In this document: piece by piece, positions 43,791-54,035 of the stretch | Position numbering within the stretch: the stretch's first letter is position 1 | Layout: every line of letters starts with the position of its first letter | Assembly (NCBI GenBank): GCA_021396245.1 | Contig: WNYE01000013.1 | Location: forward strand, 124,001 to 188,000 | Direction of reading: 5' to 3' | Length of the DNA: 64,000 nt | Source: Sporothrix humicola | Lineage: Eukaryota; Ascomycota; Sordariomycetes; Ophiostomatales; Ophiostomataceae | Notes under the pieces: model-generated | Seen by the model: the letters and a program-made list of their open reading frames with translations, nothing else | Told to the model about the DNA's origin: nothing | Databases searched by the model: none | Made by a program: the position numbers and the translations under genes

Positions 43791-45750
43791 GTCTTTGGGC
43801 GGTGATAACCGACTGTCGGTATGTGAGCCTAACCGCTGTGGCTCTATCAGTGACAGCATGGAGAGCGCTTAATCTGCACATCTATGTCAACTCATACATA
43901 ACCTACTATGGCGTTGTCTCCACCCATAAACTCGTGGTCTTTTTCATCATCAGCATATCTATCATATGTCACTTTGTCCTTCACCTATCCAGTGGAAGCC
44001 TCGACAAAAATCCGTGTCTTCGTCGTCCGTATAGCAGTAATAAAACAGAATTGATAATGCCATGTCAGATGACGGTGTGGAAAACTGTAGCTGGATAAGT
44101 GCCGTGCACAACGCCGTGCTGCACCATTCCAGTGCCCCGGAGCCTCACTCACGGCCTCTATTCCCAGAGGCTCACGCAGCCTCTTTGATGTCTTCAATCA
44201 CCATAGTTAATTAGGGATTAAGCCTGATCCTAATTGCTGTAGTTCTTCATTGCTATACCATATCCACTCATCAGATTTATCTCACCGTCCGCGTCATCAA
44301 GATGCCCTGGTGGTATCGTCAACTACCAAGTAATAAGAGCACGCAGTCATGCCATGAGCAACATCGTAAGTCTGTATAATTACAGAGATGAGAGCAGCGT
44401 GGGCTACCGTCATACCGTAGAGAAACTACCTTATGCGTTGATATCTGACGCGTTGCTCGAGTCACTAGCCGTCCTTCGACCACACATCGTCGTCGTCATC
44501 GATGACCTCGTATATCAACGGCAGATACTGTCCGGTCCAGATTTAACCACCAGATATGATATCCATGTAATAAAAAGACTTGTCTCCAGTATTATTTTAC
44601 TTGTTATCTTCACGATTATCATTTTCCCGACTCCTAGGCCAGCTTTAGGTCTTTGGGAAATCGCTGTTGGCAACATTGTAGTGCATCACTTCTGTAATGC
44701 AGTATACACATATACACGGGAAGAGTATCATAAATGATTTAGTATTGTCTGTTGGTTTATTTCTCTTGGGATGCCTAGAAACTATACTGTGATGGCTATC
44801 CCAGTGGAAATCAAAGACGTCCTTGGCCGTGATAGACCTTCGTTGTGCTAAACGTCAGAACCATGGTCAGGAACAGGAACACACCGTACTTTAGCTACTT
44901 ATCAAAGATGAATAGAAAGCTTCAGTAGCACCCCATATCTTAGACCGGTAGCACAAAATATTAATCATCGGTTTCATACAGGTTTGTGTTTGCCAGTCCA
45001 TAAAGAACATGCCACTCATGATGTCTGTCCCTTCCAAACTCCCTTCGCGATATGCATAAGGGAGATATTCTATGCAATTTAACTCTCATGGGTTAGATAC
45101 AAAGTATACTCATATTTATTCACTGGGATAGAGAAACATTTGATAATTATAAATGCTGACCCTGGAATGGTCAGGCCTTTACACGTTTGATTGCTCGTAA
45201 TTGAGCACAGTCACTCTTGTTCAACCTATAACTCATCTCATCTTGCGACATAGTTGTCCTAGCGCTCAGAAATATCATAAAATTTAATTGTGAAGACTAC
45301 GAATATGCCTTGTTCGGAGATGAACCATACAGTTTAGTGTTCAAGCCGTCACCAAAACATTCATGGCCATGCATCCTATGCTGAGTTGTGTCTGTCCCCA
45401 TATTATATTCTATTGGCACCGGAAAATGAGGGAACGCGTTTCCTAGTTTCAATTATTCCTTCTGCATCTGGACTTCTTTTAAGTTGTGTTTTCCTGCCGG
45501 TAAAAAGTCTAAATATTATATAAAAAAAGTAATCAACATTTTACATTGATTTTATGTTTATTTACTTCGGATATCAAATGATTAGACACAAACATATCAC
45601 CAAATTTATTTAAAAAAATACCAGTGCTTGAGTAAGTGAGTAATTATTATACAGAACGATCAGTTCATGTCCTAACGGCATATATATAACAAGTCGATGT
45701 TAGATCTCCCTGTCATGTCAATAACATGCCACCAGGCTGAGAGTTTGAAT
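43791..45750. other. AT-richer non-coding stretch, possible decayed coding remnants
   Basis: This stretch lacks the long purine or pyrimidine tracts of the rest of the interval and is AT-richer, most clearly at 44900-45720. A 127-codon frame at 44354-44737 contains a hydrophobic run (SSIILLVIFTIIIF). A shorter frame near 45244-45381 reads plausibly as protein (NCEDYEYALFGDEPYSLVF) but has no start or partner exons. AATTAGG/CCTAATT form a short inverted pair near 44209-44235. Neither frame matches a family I know. They may be decayed pieces of a gene or element, or chance. Confidence 0.3.
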
Positions 45751-46488
45751 ATTGGTTCATGGCAAGGCTGTAGTTAAGCTGACCAATGAGAAGACGCCAT
45801 CTGACACTTACTCGCCAAAACAGTGGATCCCTTTTTGACACTGGAAAGTCCCCGCGTGAATGCTGCCGGTAGCTGGCCGAACTAGGACTAGCGCCAGGAG
45901 CTATCACGTGCCGCATACGCAATAATTACAGTGGCACCAAAAGCTCACCTTTACGCGCACGATCGCCAAGTGGCTTCATCATCGGCTCCTGTATTCCAAA
46001 GTACGCCGTGCCTGCCTTGGTTAACACGTGTAGCTTTCTGTTGCTCGTTGTCCGCCACCAACGCACCAAAAACACGGCATTTTCCAGCATCAAACATCAC
46101 CGTCGCCATTACGACATAGATCTGGCAGACATTGCTCATTATTTCATTTCTGCCGTGGAGAGAAGCCGGTCTTGCTCCATTCCCGAAATCCGGACTCCCG
46201 CGTTCGCCTCCGTCGATATCGAACGAAGCTCTCCCAACGAACAATCTACCCGCCACATCGAGATATTTCCTCTTCTGCGACACTGAACTCATCCCACGAC
46301 CCGACAGACTCCCGTATCTACGTTATCACTCCTCAAACACAGCTTATCCAATGCACGCCGCGAACCGGGCGCTGTAGCTCCATCTGAGCATCTGATCGAG
46401 GGCTGTCTCGAACATCTGTCGACATCCCCCCTCTTCTCGAACTCGATTCGACACTCTTACCCACGACACATTTCCACATACAACTACA
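45751..46488 (+). promoter_or_regulatory. Upstream region of HRD1
   Basis: This segment precedes the HRD1 start. A CCAAT box is at 45783-45787, and CACGTG E-box words are at 45905-45910 and 46025-46030. Composition becomes C-rich toward the start codon, typical of fungal leaders. HRD1 genes are commonly induced by the unfolded protein response, but I see no clear response element. Functional use of these sites is inference. Confidence 0.35.
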
Positions 46489-49337
46489 ATGCGTCTGGCG
46501 TGGTATGCCGGGGCCTCGACGGTCCTGGCCGGCGGTGTTGTGCTGTCGGCCTTCCACCAGCGCGCCAACTTTTACTCGGCCATGGTCTATCTCTTCCAGA
46601 GTAACCTGTGCATGATGGTTTGTCAAGGCTCCCACCCCTCCTGTCTGCCAACCTCATTCTAACCACGCATCCAGATCCTCGTCAACCTCATCGCCCTCGT
46701 CTACTCCACCTTTGTCTACAGCCTCCAGCGTGTCTGCTTCGGCCAGCTGCGCGCCATCGAAGTCGAGCAGCTCTACGAAAAGGCCTGGTTCGCCGTCACG
46801 GAAACATGCCTGGCTATGACCATCTTCCGCGACGAGATCGGCGGCTTTTTTATTGTGATGTTTGTCGCCCTGCTGACTGGCAAAGTTTGGGGCTGGATCG
46901 GCGAGGGCCGCATCGAGGCCCTGGAGCAGCAGCCGCCGGCCAATCCGCGCCTGTTCCATACCCGCCTCAGCATCTCCTTGTTTCTGAGTCTCGTCTATGA
47001 TGCATGGTTATTGTATTACTCCGTCATGACCGTGATCGACCAGGCCAAGCGCGATATGATGATTATGTTTCTCTTCGAGTTTGCCGTCCTGCTCATCACG
47101 TCGCTCCACACTGCTCTGCGGTACAGCATTATCCTCCTGGACATGAGCATTGTCAAGCGCCAGACCCAGGACCGGTTGGTCGAGCGGCGCCGCGAGATCC
47201 GCGAAGAGCGCGAAGCGATCCTGCGCCGGCGTGCCGAGGCAGCTTCTGCCGCCGAAGCGGCCGCAGCCACGGGACAAGAAGGCGGCGAAGAGGCCGTGGC
47301 AGCCGTGGAAGCCGAGGAAGACAACGAGCCATTGCCCGACGAAGATGACATTGATGAAATGGACATTGAAGTGGCGGGCTGGGAAGCCAAGGGCCAGTAC
47401 ATCCTCGGCCTTGATTTATGGACGGGTAGGTTCCCTCGCGAACAACATTCATTTGTCGAGAACAAGTACTAACTACATTAGACTTTACGAAACTGTGCAT
47501 CCTGGCAGTCTTCTTTATCGTACTCCTCCAGTTTTACGGTCTTCCTCTTCACATCATAAGAGATCTCTTCATGACGGTCCGCTCGTTCATCAAGCGCCTT
47601 GGCGCCCTCATGAAGTACCGCCAGGCGATCAAGGACATGAATCGGTACGACGATGCCACAGCCGAAGACCTCGCCCGCGAAAACACGTGCATAATCTGCC
47701 GTGAGGACATGCACGTCTGGAACCAGGAGGACCCCTCGCGCATCGAACGCACTCGCCCCAAGAAGCTGCCCTGTGGTCATATTTTGCACCTTGGCTGTCT
47801 TAAGAGCTGGATGGAGCGCCAGCAGGTGTGTCCCACGTGTCGCCGGTCCGTCGTCATCGACGACGCCTCCAACGCCAACCGCAACCGCGAAAATGCCATA
47901 TTCAGGATGAACGTCGGCGTTGGTGCTGCAGCTGTGGACGCTGTTGGTGGCGCTGGAGCTGGAGCCCCTGCCGGAGCAGGTGCAGGCGGTGTACTGCCAC
48001 CTGCAGTCGACGGAGCCAATGCTCCGGCTGCCAACGGCCAGGCCCCTGGAGCACCGGCCGCATTCCCGGGCCAGGGCGTCGACGCCAATGGTCACCAGCC
48101 ACAACCACCCCAGAATGGTGGCGGCGGAGCTCTTCGCATGTTCAACCTTGGGCCCCTGCGTCTCGGGTTCGCTCAGGGTGGCGCTCGCGAGATCCAGGAG
48201 ATGGCGCAGCGGCTCGGCCTTCCCAACGCAATGGTCGGTGGAAACCCCGTCGTCAACCTTGCAGCCAACCAACAAGCTGCCGCTGGCGTTGTTCCTCCCG
48301 CTCCTTTTGCATACCACGCCCAGATGGCTGGTCAAGGCCGAGGCACGACAATGTCCCAATCCACCGCTACCGAGTCCATTTTCAACGATCTCCGGGCGAT
48401 TGAGCGGCGGATTGAGCTGGGCACGTTAGAACTTCAGCTGGCAAACGCCGAAGCCCAGACCCTTCGGACTATGTTGCTTGAGCTGCAACGCCTCCGCGCA
48501 GGACAACAGAACCAGCCCAACGCTCAGCCCACGCCGACGCCGACACAACCTCTCGACCCCAACGCCACAGAGACCCCAGCAGTCCCCGCAGCCCCTGCGA
48601 CTACAGAACAGGCGGCTGCGGCAGCCCCGGAGGCAGCAACGCAGGCCGTCGAGCCGGCAGCCGAGACACCCATTGTGCCCAACGGTGATGGGACTACAGA
48701 GACTCCTGTTGGGACCCCCACAATCGGCGAGGCTTCAACTTCAACGCCCCGAGTACCTGCACCGGCGGCCAACGATGCTTTCAATATCCCCGACGTCCAC
48801 ATTCCATCAGGCTGGAGGCTGATTCCGTTCGACGAGTATATGGCAAGGGCCGACGCCAGCACAGGTGACAATACAAACGGTAGTGCTGAAGCCACCGCCA
48901 CCGCGGATGCCGATGCCTCTTTCCGCTCAACAGCACTAGCACCTACGGCTTCGAATGAAAGTGCAGCATCGGCATCCGGCCCAGTCTGGAGCTGGCCCGG
49001 CGGTTCCGTCGCTGCCGCAGCCAATGCAGCAGCAGCTGCTTCCGCCGCTGCCGCCTCCGCTCCTACCGGCGCAGCTGCAACAACAGAAGCTGCCGAGGCG
49101 GACGAGAGCGCATCGGATTCGGACGACGAACCGCCGGCGCTGACGGCACAGCAGGCGACTGGTGAGTCTGAGCGGCAAAGGGAGATGGTCCGGCGGATGC
49201 GTGAAATGTACACGAGTCATGGGATGCACCAGGGACCAAGACCTGGCCAGAGACCAAGCCAGGGACCAGCCCAGGAAGAAGACAGCTCGAGCGTGGGCTC
49301 CAACGACTCTGGGGAAAGATCCAGCGACGACTCATAG
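46489..49337 (+). CDS. HRD1: ER-associated degradation E3 ubiquitin ligase Hrd1
   Basis: Membrane RING ligase of the ER that forms the retrotranslocation channel with Hrd3 and Der1 and ubiquitinates misfolded lumenal and membrane proteins. Exons are 46489-46617, 46675-47425 and 47482-49337, giving 911 residues. The N-terminal half holds about six hydrophobic segments, such as ILVNLIALVYSTFVYSLQRV, FFIVMFVALLTGKVWGWIG and MMIMFLFEFAVLLITSLHTA. Between the fifth and sixth lies a charged, Ala/Glu-rich insert (residues ~210-280). The RING-H2 domain is complete: C363, C366, C391, H393, H396, C399, C410, C413, with the signature LPCGHILHLGCLKSWMERQ. The C-terminal ~490 residues are Ala/Pro/Thr-rich and disordered, with one helix-like ERRIELGTLELQLANAEAQ segment and a Gln-rich, phosphorylatable end. 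The second intron ends after a TACTAAC branch site. The tail is longer than in yeast Hrd1, as usual in filamentous fungi. It faces a UCH37-type gene tail to tail. Confidence 0.96.
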
Positions 49338-49729
49338 GAGGACATGGACTAGAACAAAAGAGTCGTAACTTTAAGGGGTTGCATCAACACCGTGTATATT
49401 TGTTAGCATTGCAGAAGAAGAGTTGGTCACAAAGAAGTCTTATTCATTCTCTCTGTACATTTCACACCCAGCTGCTTATTTTTATCATGTCGTCTCATGA
49501 ATTCACTTTGTAAAATGCATTGATTTGCTTCTTTGCGCCATAACCTGTGACTGAAATGGAACTGATATGATAAAACCAAGTCTATGAAACGAAACGCGTA
49601 AATAAAACCAGCGCTCTGCATAGCAAAGGCATAGAACACATGATTTACAAGTTGCCAATATAATACGTAGAAAAAAAAAATGGAACAAAAATGGCAACGC
49701 TCCATCCTCCCATTTGTCGTCTAGACTCC
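49338..49729. other. Convergent 3' intergenic region
   Basis: This 392-bp spacer separates the stop codons of HRD1 and the convergent ubiquitin hydrolase. An AATAAA word at 49601-49606 could serve as a poly(A) signal for HRD1. AT-rich sequence throughout fits two 3' untranslated regions that may overlap. No gene. Confidence 0.5.
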
Positions 49730-50847
49730 CTAACCCTCCATCTCTACATCGCCCCCTTGCGGGTGACGCCGCCGCTGCCGGTCCTCCATCCGCTTTTCAA
49801 ACCGTGTCGTGGCGTCGCCCACCCACTTCTTGTACGCACCGTCGCCATCACCCTTGGCCTCGCCCTCCTTCAGCTTGCTCTCCACCACGCCCTCGAGCAC
49901 CTCGTGCGCAAACCCGACAAAGTTGTGCCGCCGCAGCGCGTTCTCAAACTGCCAGTCGCGCCGCTTGCGGGCCTCCCGCGCCAGCAGCTCTGTGTCGCCG
50001 AGCTCGCGCGCCTGCAGCCGGCGGTCGCGCACGGCGGCCATCAGGTTGAAGTGGATCTCGTCGGCGCCGTAGCGCGCGATACGACGCTGGACGGCCTCGA
50101 GAGCGCGCTCGGCAAACTCGACGGTGTTATTGTGGTCGCAGGCGCCGTGGTCGATGGGCGCGGGCTGGAGGCCGTCGAGCTCGTAGAGGCGGCCGTTGAT
50201 GGCGGTGTAGGCGATAAAGTGGAAAACGTCCTCGGCGTCCTCCGGGTTCGAGGGCCGCTGGGTCTCGTCGACAAAGGGGCTGCTCTTGGCAAAGGAGTTG
50301 TGGACGTCGCGGATCAGCTCGTCGTTGGACAGCGCCTCGCCGCGTAAGTCGGGCGGCAGGGCCATGGCGAACTCGCTAAAGTCGCGCAGGTGCTGGCCAA
50401 TGTCGACGTCGCCGCCGCCGGAACTGGCCGATTTGTTGAGCAGGACCGACAGCAGCGCTTGTGTGCCGCAGGCATTCTGGATCGTCTGGTGGGCAAAGAA
50501 AATGTTTTCGGAGGCGGCGTGGTCGAACTTGCCGTCGCGGGGCGCGCCGTCGTTGCCGACGTAGGGGGCGTTTGTCGGGAACTTGAAGAGGAAGATGACG
50601 CCATACACGGGATTCAGCTCGGCCAGGGCTTGTGCGTCGAGCGACAGCAGCTCTTCAAACTGCACGTCCTTGACGCCGAGGTTCTCGAGCAGGTACGTGA
50701 AGACGCCCGCATCGGACTCGACTAGACGAAAAGGAGAATTGGTCAGTATTGTGCGCCCTACATCTTATCTCCCACCTTCGTTTCCTCCACCCCCACCAAT
50801 TTCGTCATTGACGTCAAAGACTCACTCGTGTTCCACCCGCCGCTCAT
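49730..50847 (-). CDS. UCHL5: Ubiquitin C-terminal hydrolase, UCH37/UCHL5 type
   Basis: Cysteine protease of peptidase family C12 that removes ubiquitin. UCH37-type enzymes bind the proteasome receptor Rpn13 and trim chains at the 26S proteasome. Exons on the minus strand are 50826-50847 (only 22 nt: MSGGWNT) and 49730-50721, giving 337 residues, close to the ~329 of animal UCH37. The N-terminus MSGGWNTIESDAGVFTYLLE is the family signature. The catalytic set is intact: Gln86 and Cys92 in QTIQNACGTQALLSVLLN, His175 in DVFHFIAY, Asp190 in LYELDGL. The C-terminal ~100 residues form the UCH37-type extension (FVGFAHEVLEGVVESKLKEG), which in relatives docks on Rpn13, and end in a basic tail. Length and extension argue against the shorter UCHL1/UCHL3 type. 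Confidence 0.95.
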
Positions 50848-51773
50848 CGTGAAGCACTGCGAGTTCTGCCTCGCAAGCTTGTCGTTTGGTTTGGGTTCGC
50901 CGGTCTTTACTGTCGATTATCGTACTGTTCAACTTTGTCGTGGGATCTCGAGATTCCTTTCAGATCGGCTGTCGACGGTTGTAGATTGGAAAGCCAAAAG
51001 ACAAGCTCCAAAGTCGGCTAGAAAGCTGTCTGGAAACGCGCGTATTACACAATTTTCGATGCAACTATGCAGGTCATGCGAATGTCTCGTGAGTGGTTCG
51101 TCGTTTCGTTTCGTACTCTGTAGAGAGGGGGGTTATGCCGTTGGAGGGTTGTGGTCGGTGACATGCATGAACATGCGGTTGAAAGAGAAAGGCGAGACGA
51201 GCAAAAAGAGGCGTCGAAAGACGTTAGAGAAGGCGAGAAGCTCGACAAGGCAAGCAGCCTGCTTCGAAGCCGACCCACCAAGTGACCAATCCGATCTTGA
51301 GGCTGCGGGGGAAGCTGCAAAATAATGTGGGTCCAAGCCTCTGGAGCTGCACTCTAGAAGCAGGGACCCGGTGGCGCTGGAAGGCACCGCTTTAGCCCGC
51401 TGTAAACCTGTCAATAATAGAGGCGTTTTTACACCCGACGAGCGAACAGGCAGGCGCTACTTTACGTGAGAGATGGATTCGGCATTTTATCAATCCAGTG
51501 CGCTTTTTGTTTCTCTGTTTGCTATCGCTATACTACAGGAAATTTGGAACATCGCGATATATTGTCGCCGATGCATTCATGTTTCTTCTTGATATTTCAA
51601 CAGATTTGGGCTCCTTCTCGCTCTTGATCTCCCTTCCACCGTCCTTCTCCTCCCCCCTCTTCCCTATTCCGTCTCAGTCTCAAAGGTTTCTCCTCGCGAC
51701 AAACTCGGCTCTCTGTATGGGCACCTTGATAATGGCACGTATGTGTTGAATGTAAATGCTTTTTAAATCGGTC
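50848..51773. other. Intergenic region, no gene recognised
   Basis: This is the promoter side of the ubiquitin hydrolase gene and the 3' side of the purine transporter gene. A purine-rich stretch lies at 51180-51250 and a pyrimidine-rich one at 51610-51690. No convincing gene. Confidence 0.45.
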
Positions 51774-54035
51774 TCAAGTGTGAGGGTGGCTGGCGACCAT
51801 AGCTTTTGGCGGTGGCTCGACGCCAGAATCGATCGAATCTGGGCTCTTCTCAATAGGCGAAGACGAGACAGCGCGCAGGTCGTGCAGCGGCTGGGCGTTG
51901 GCGTCATTGTTGTTGTTGAAGATGAAATTGTCATCGTCTTCGTGGAGGCTTTCCTTGTCGCCCCAGTATGGATCACGAGAAAAGAGGCGGAAAACAGCAG
52001 GCTTCTTGCCAGCCGGCTTCCATGTCCAGTATTCCTTGAGATCGTACTCGCGAGGCTCGACAGATCCACCAGTCACACGCATCACGACCCAGATGAGGCT
52101 GTTGAGGGTAATGTATACGAAAAGGCCACTGTACATGTTAGGCCGCTGTTGAATAAAACTTCAAATAGGAGGAGGACTTACGCCATGAGACCGTATGCCA
52201 CGCTGTAGCTGAAGGGCATAAATGCAATCGTGATGAACGATGGGATGGCGTCGCCAATGTAACTCCAGTTGATGAATGTCACCTGTCGGATCATGAGACA
52301 ACCTACCTATAAGGGTGTTAGTGATACTGAAATAACAATACGGTCGGGGGATAATATACCAATATCAGTGTTGTCCCTGTCGCCCAAGGAGGAATGGAGG
52401 CGAAGATGGGAGCAAAAAAGACGGAGATGATAAAGCAAAGGCCAGTCACGATCGACGTCAGGCCAGTCCGACCACCCTCTGTGATACCTGCGCCGCTCTC
52501 AATAAAGGCAGTCGAGGGGGAGCAACCAAAGAGTGAGCCGATGGAAATGAAGGCAGCATCCGTGCAGTAGGCGATCGTTGAACGGGGAAAGTCGCCATCA
52601 GGGCCAGTCTTGCCGCTGAATCGTGCCATGGAGTAAAGGGTGGCTGTACAATCAACAATGTCGACATAAAGGAAAGTGAACAGGGCCATGGCAAAGTGGG
52701 CGCCGTTGGCACCACTCAAATCCCACTGCTGGACGGCCAGGACATGCTTGATGGGCGTAAAGGCAACGACTTGTTTGAAAAAGTCCCAACGAGCCTCGCC
52801 TTCGTCAGTGTATGGAAAATAGGTGACGGACGTGCTGCGTCTGTATAAAATTGGGTTAGATTATAATTATATAAATAAGCCAGGTATTGGCAGTCACTTA
52901 CGGCCACGAGATGATAGTCGTGATCGCTATGCCGATGATGATTGCAGCCTTAACACGGAACGCCATGAGAAGGGCAGTGATGATTCCGCCAAGTATTCCA
53001 AGCCACATCTAGAAGGGTGAAAAATTAGCATATTGCTTTTAAAATTCAAAACAGGTTGAGCCACATACCTTTGGACTCCGCATCCCATTTCTCATACAGG
53101 TTCCGTCAATATCGAGATCCTCAACGGGACAGCCTCCAATTGTGAGTGGTGTTGCGACGCCGCCGGCGGTGATAATACCAATGCCAGACGTGTAGGACAT
53201 GCCACTGAGGGCGAGGAACATGCCAATGCCGACGCCGCTGGCCGTCTTGAGTGTGCCGGGGATAATTCGAATGAGCCATTGACGCATGCCCGTTAAAGCC
53301 AAAAAGAGGAAGATGAATCCTTCAACAAACACGGCGGTCAAAGCAATTCTGTACGGGACTGGGCCATTACCAGCAACACCGACGACCTGGTATGTGAAGT
53401 AGGCGTTGAGACCCATACCGGGACTGTACTGTTAGAAATGGCTATCGAATAAGTATCAAAGCGGGGATGAAGACATACGCCAAGGCCACAGGCATGTTGG
53501 TGAGGAAGCCGAAAGTCATTGAAGCGAGGCCGGAGACTACTGCCGTAGCTGTGACAAAATCCCGGTGCAGTTCGTTGAGGCAGACCTGGAACTTGGGGTC
53601 TGCGCATGTTCCATCTTTACGAGGATCAGAACAGACGCAAGTTCCATTCGTAGCGACGAGAATGGAAGCCTTAAAAGTCAAAGGTTAAGAAGAATTGATT
53701 ATGGTATGCTCTCTCGAACAAAGAAAACTTACATTGACAGCAATAATGTACGCCATGGTCGCAAACGTTGTCAGACCTGCACGGATCTCTGTCGCGAAGT
53801 TGGCATGGCGAATCTCTTCGGGCTATTGTAGTAAGGCCTTGTTAGCATCAGAAACACTTTATAAAGTACCAGTTCTAGTGCGTGGAAAGAAACTTACATG
53901 GCCAGAGCCACGAAGCCGGAATATGCGGCCGAACGTCGAACGGTTGATGGCCTCATTGATGTTAGATAGGAAGTCCTTCGTTCCACCGGTCCATTGGGTG
54001 ACGGGGTTTCTTCTCGATGCCCTGCCGAAGGCCAT
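51774..54035 (-). CDS. azgA: AzgA-like purine (adenine-guanine-hypoxanthine) transporter
   Basis: Plasma-membrane proton symporter of the AzgA family. The Aspergillus member takes up hypoxanthine, adenine and guanine. Eight exons on the minus strand: 53898-54035, 53733-53822, 53479-53669, 53069-53423, 52902-53008, 52360-52840, 52182-52306 and 51774-52128. All junctions keep frame and give 613 residues. Family landmarks are the N-terminal block FLSNINEAINRSTFGRIFRL, then AEIRAG-like TEIRAGLTTFATMAYIIAVN, APGMGLNAYFTYQVVG, and the substrate-site region FGCSPSTAFIESGAGITEGG followed by RTGLTSI. About 12 or more membrane segments are visible. A Cys-rich loop (CVCSDPRKDGTCADPKFQVC) lies between the first two, as in fungal homologues. 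The cytoplasmic tail after residue ~510 is acidic and Asn-rich. A long pyrimidine-rich leader (54140-54790, reading on the minus strand) precedes the ATG. Confidence 0.94.
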
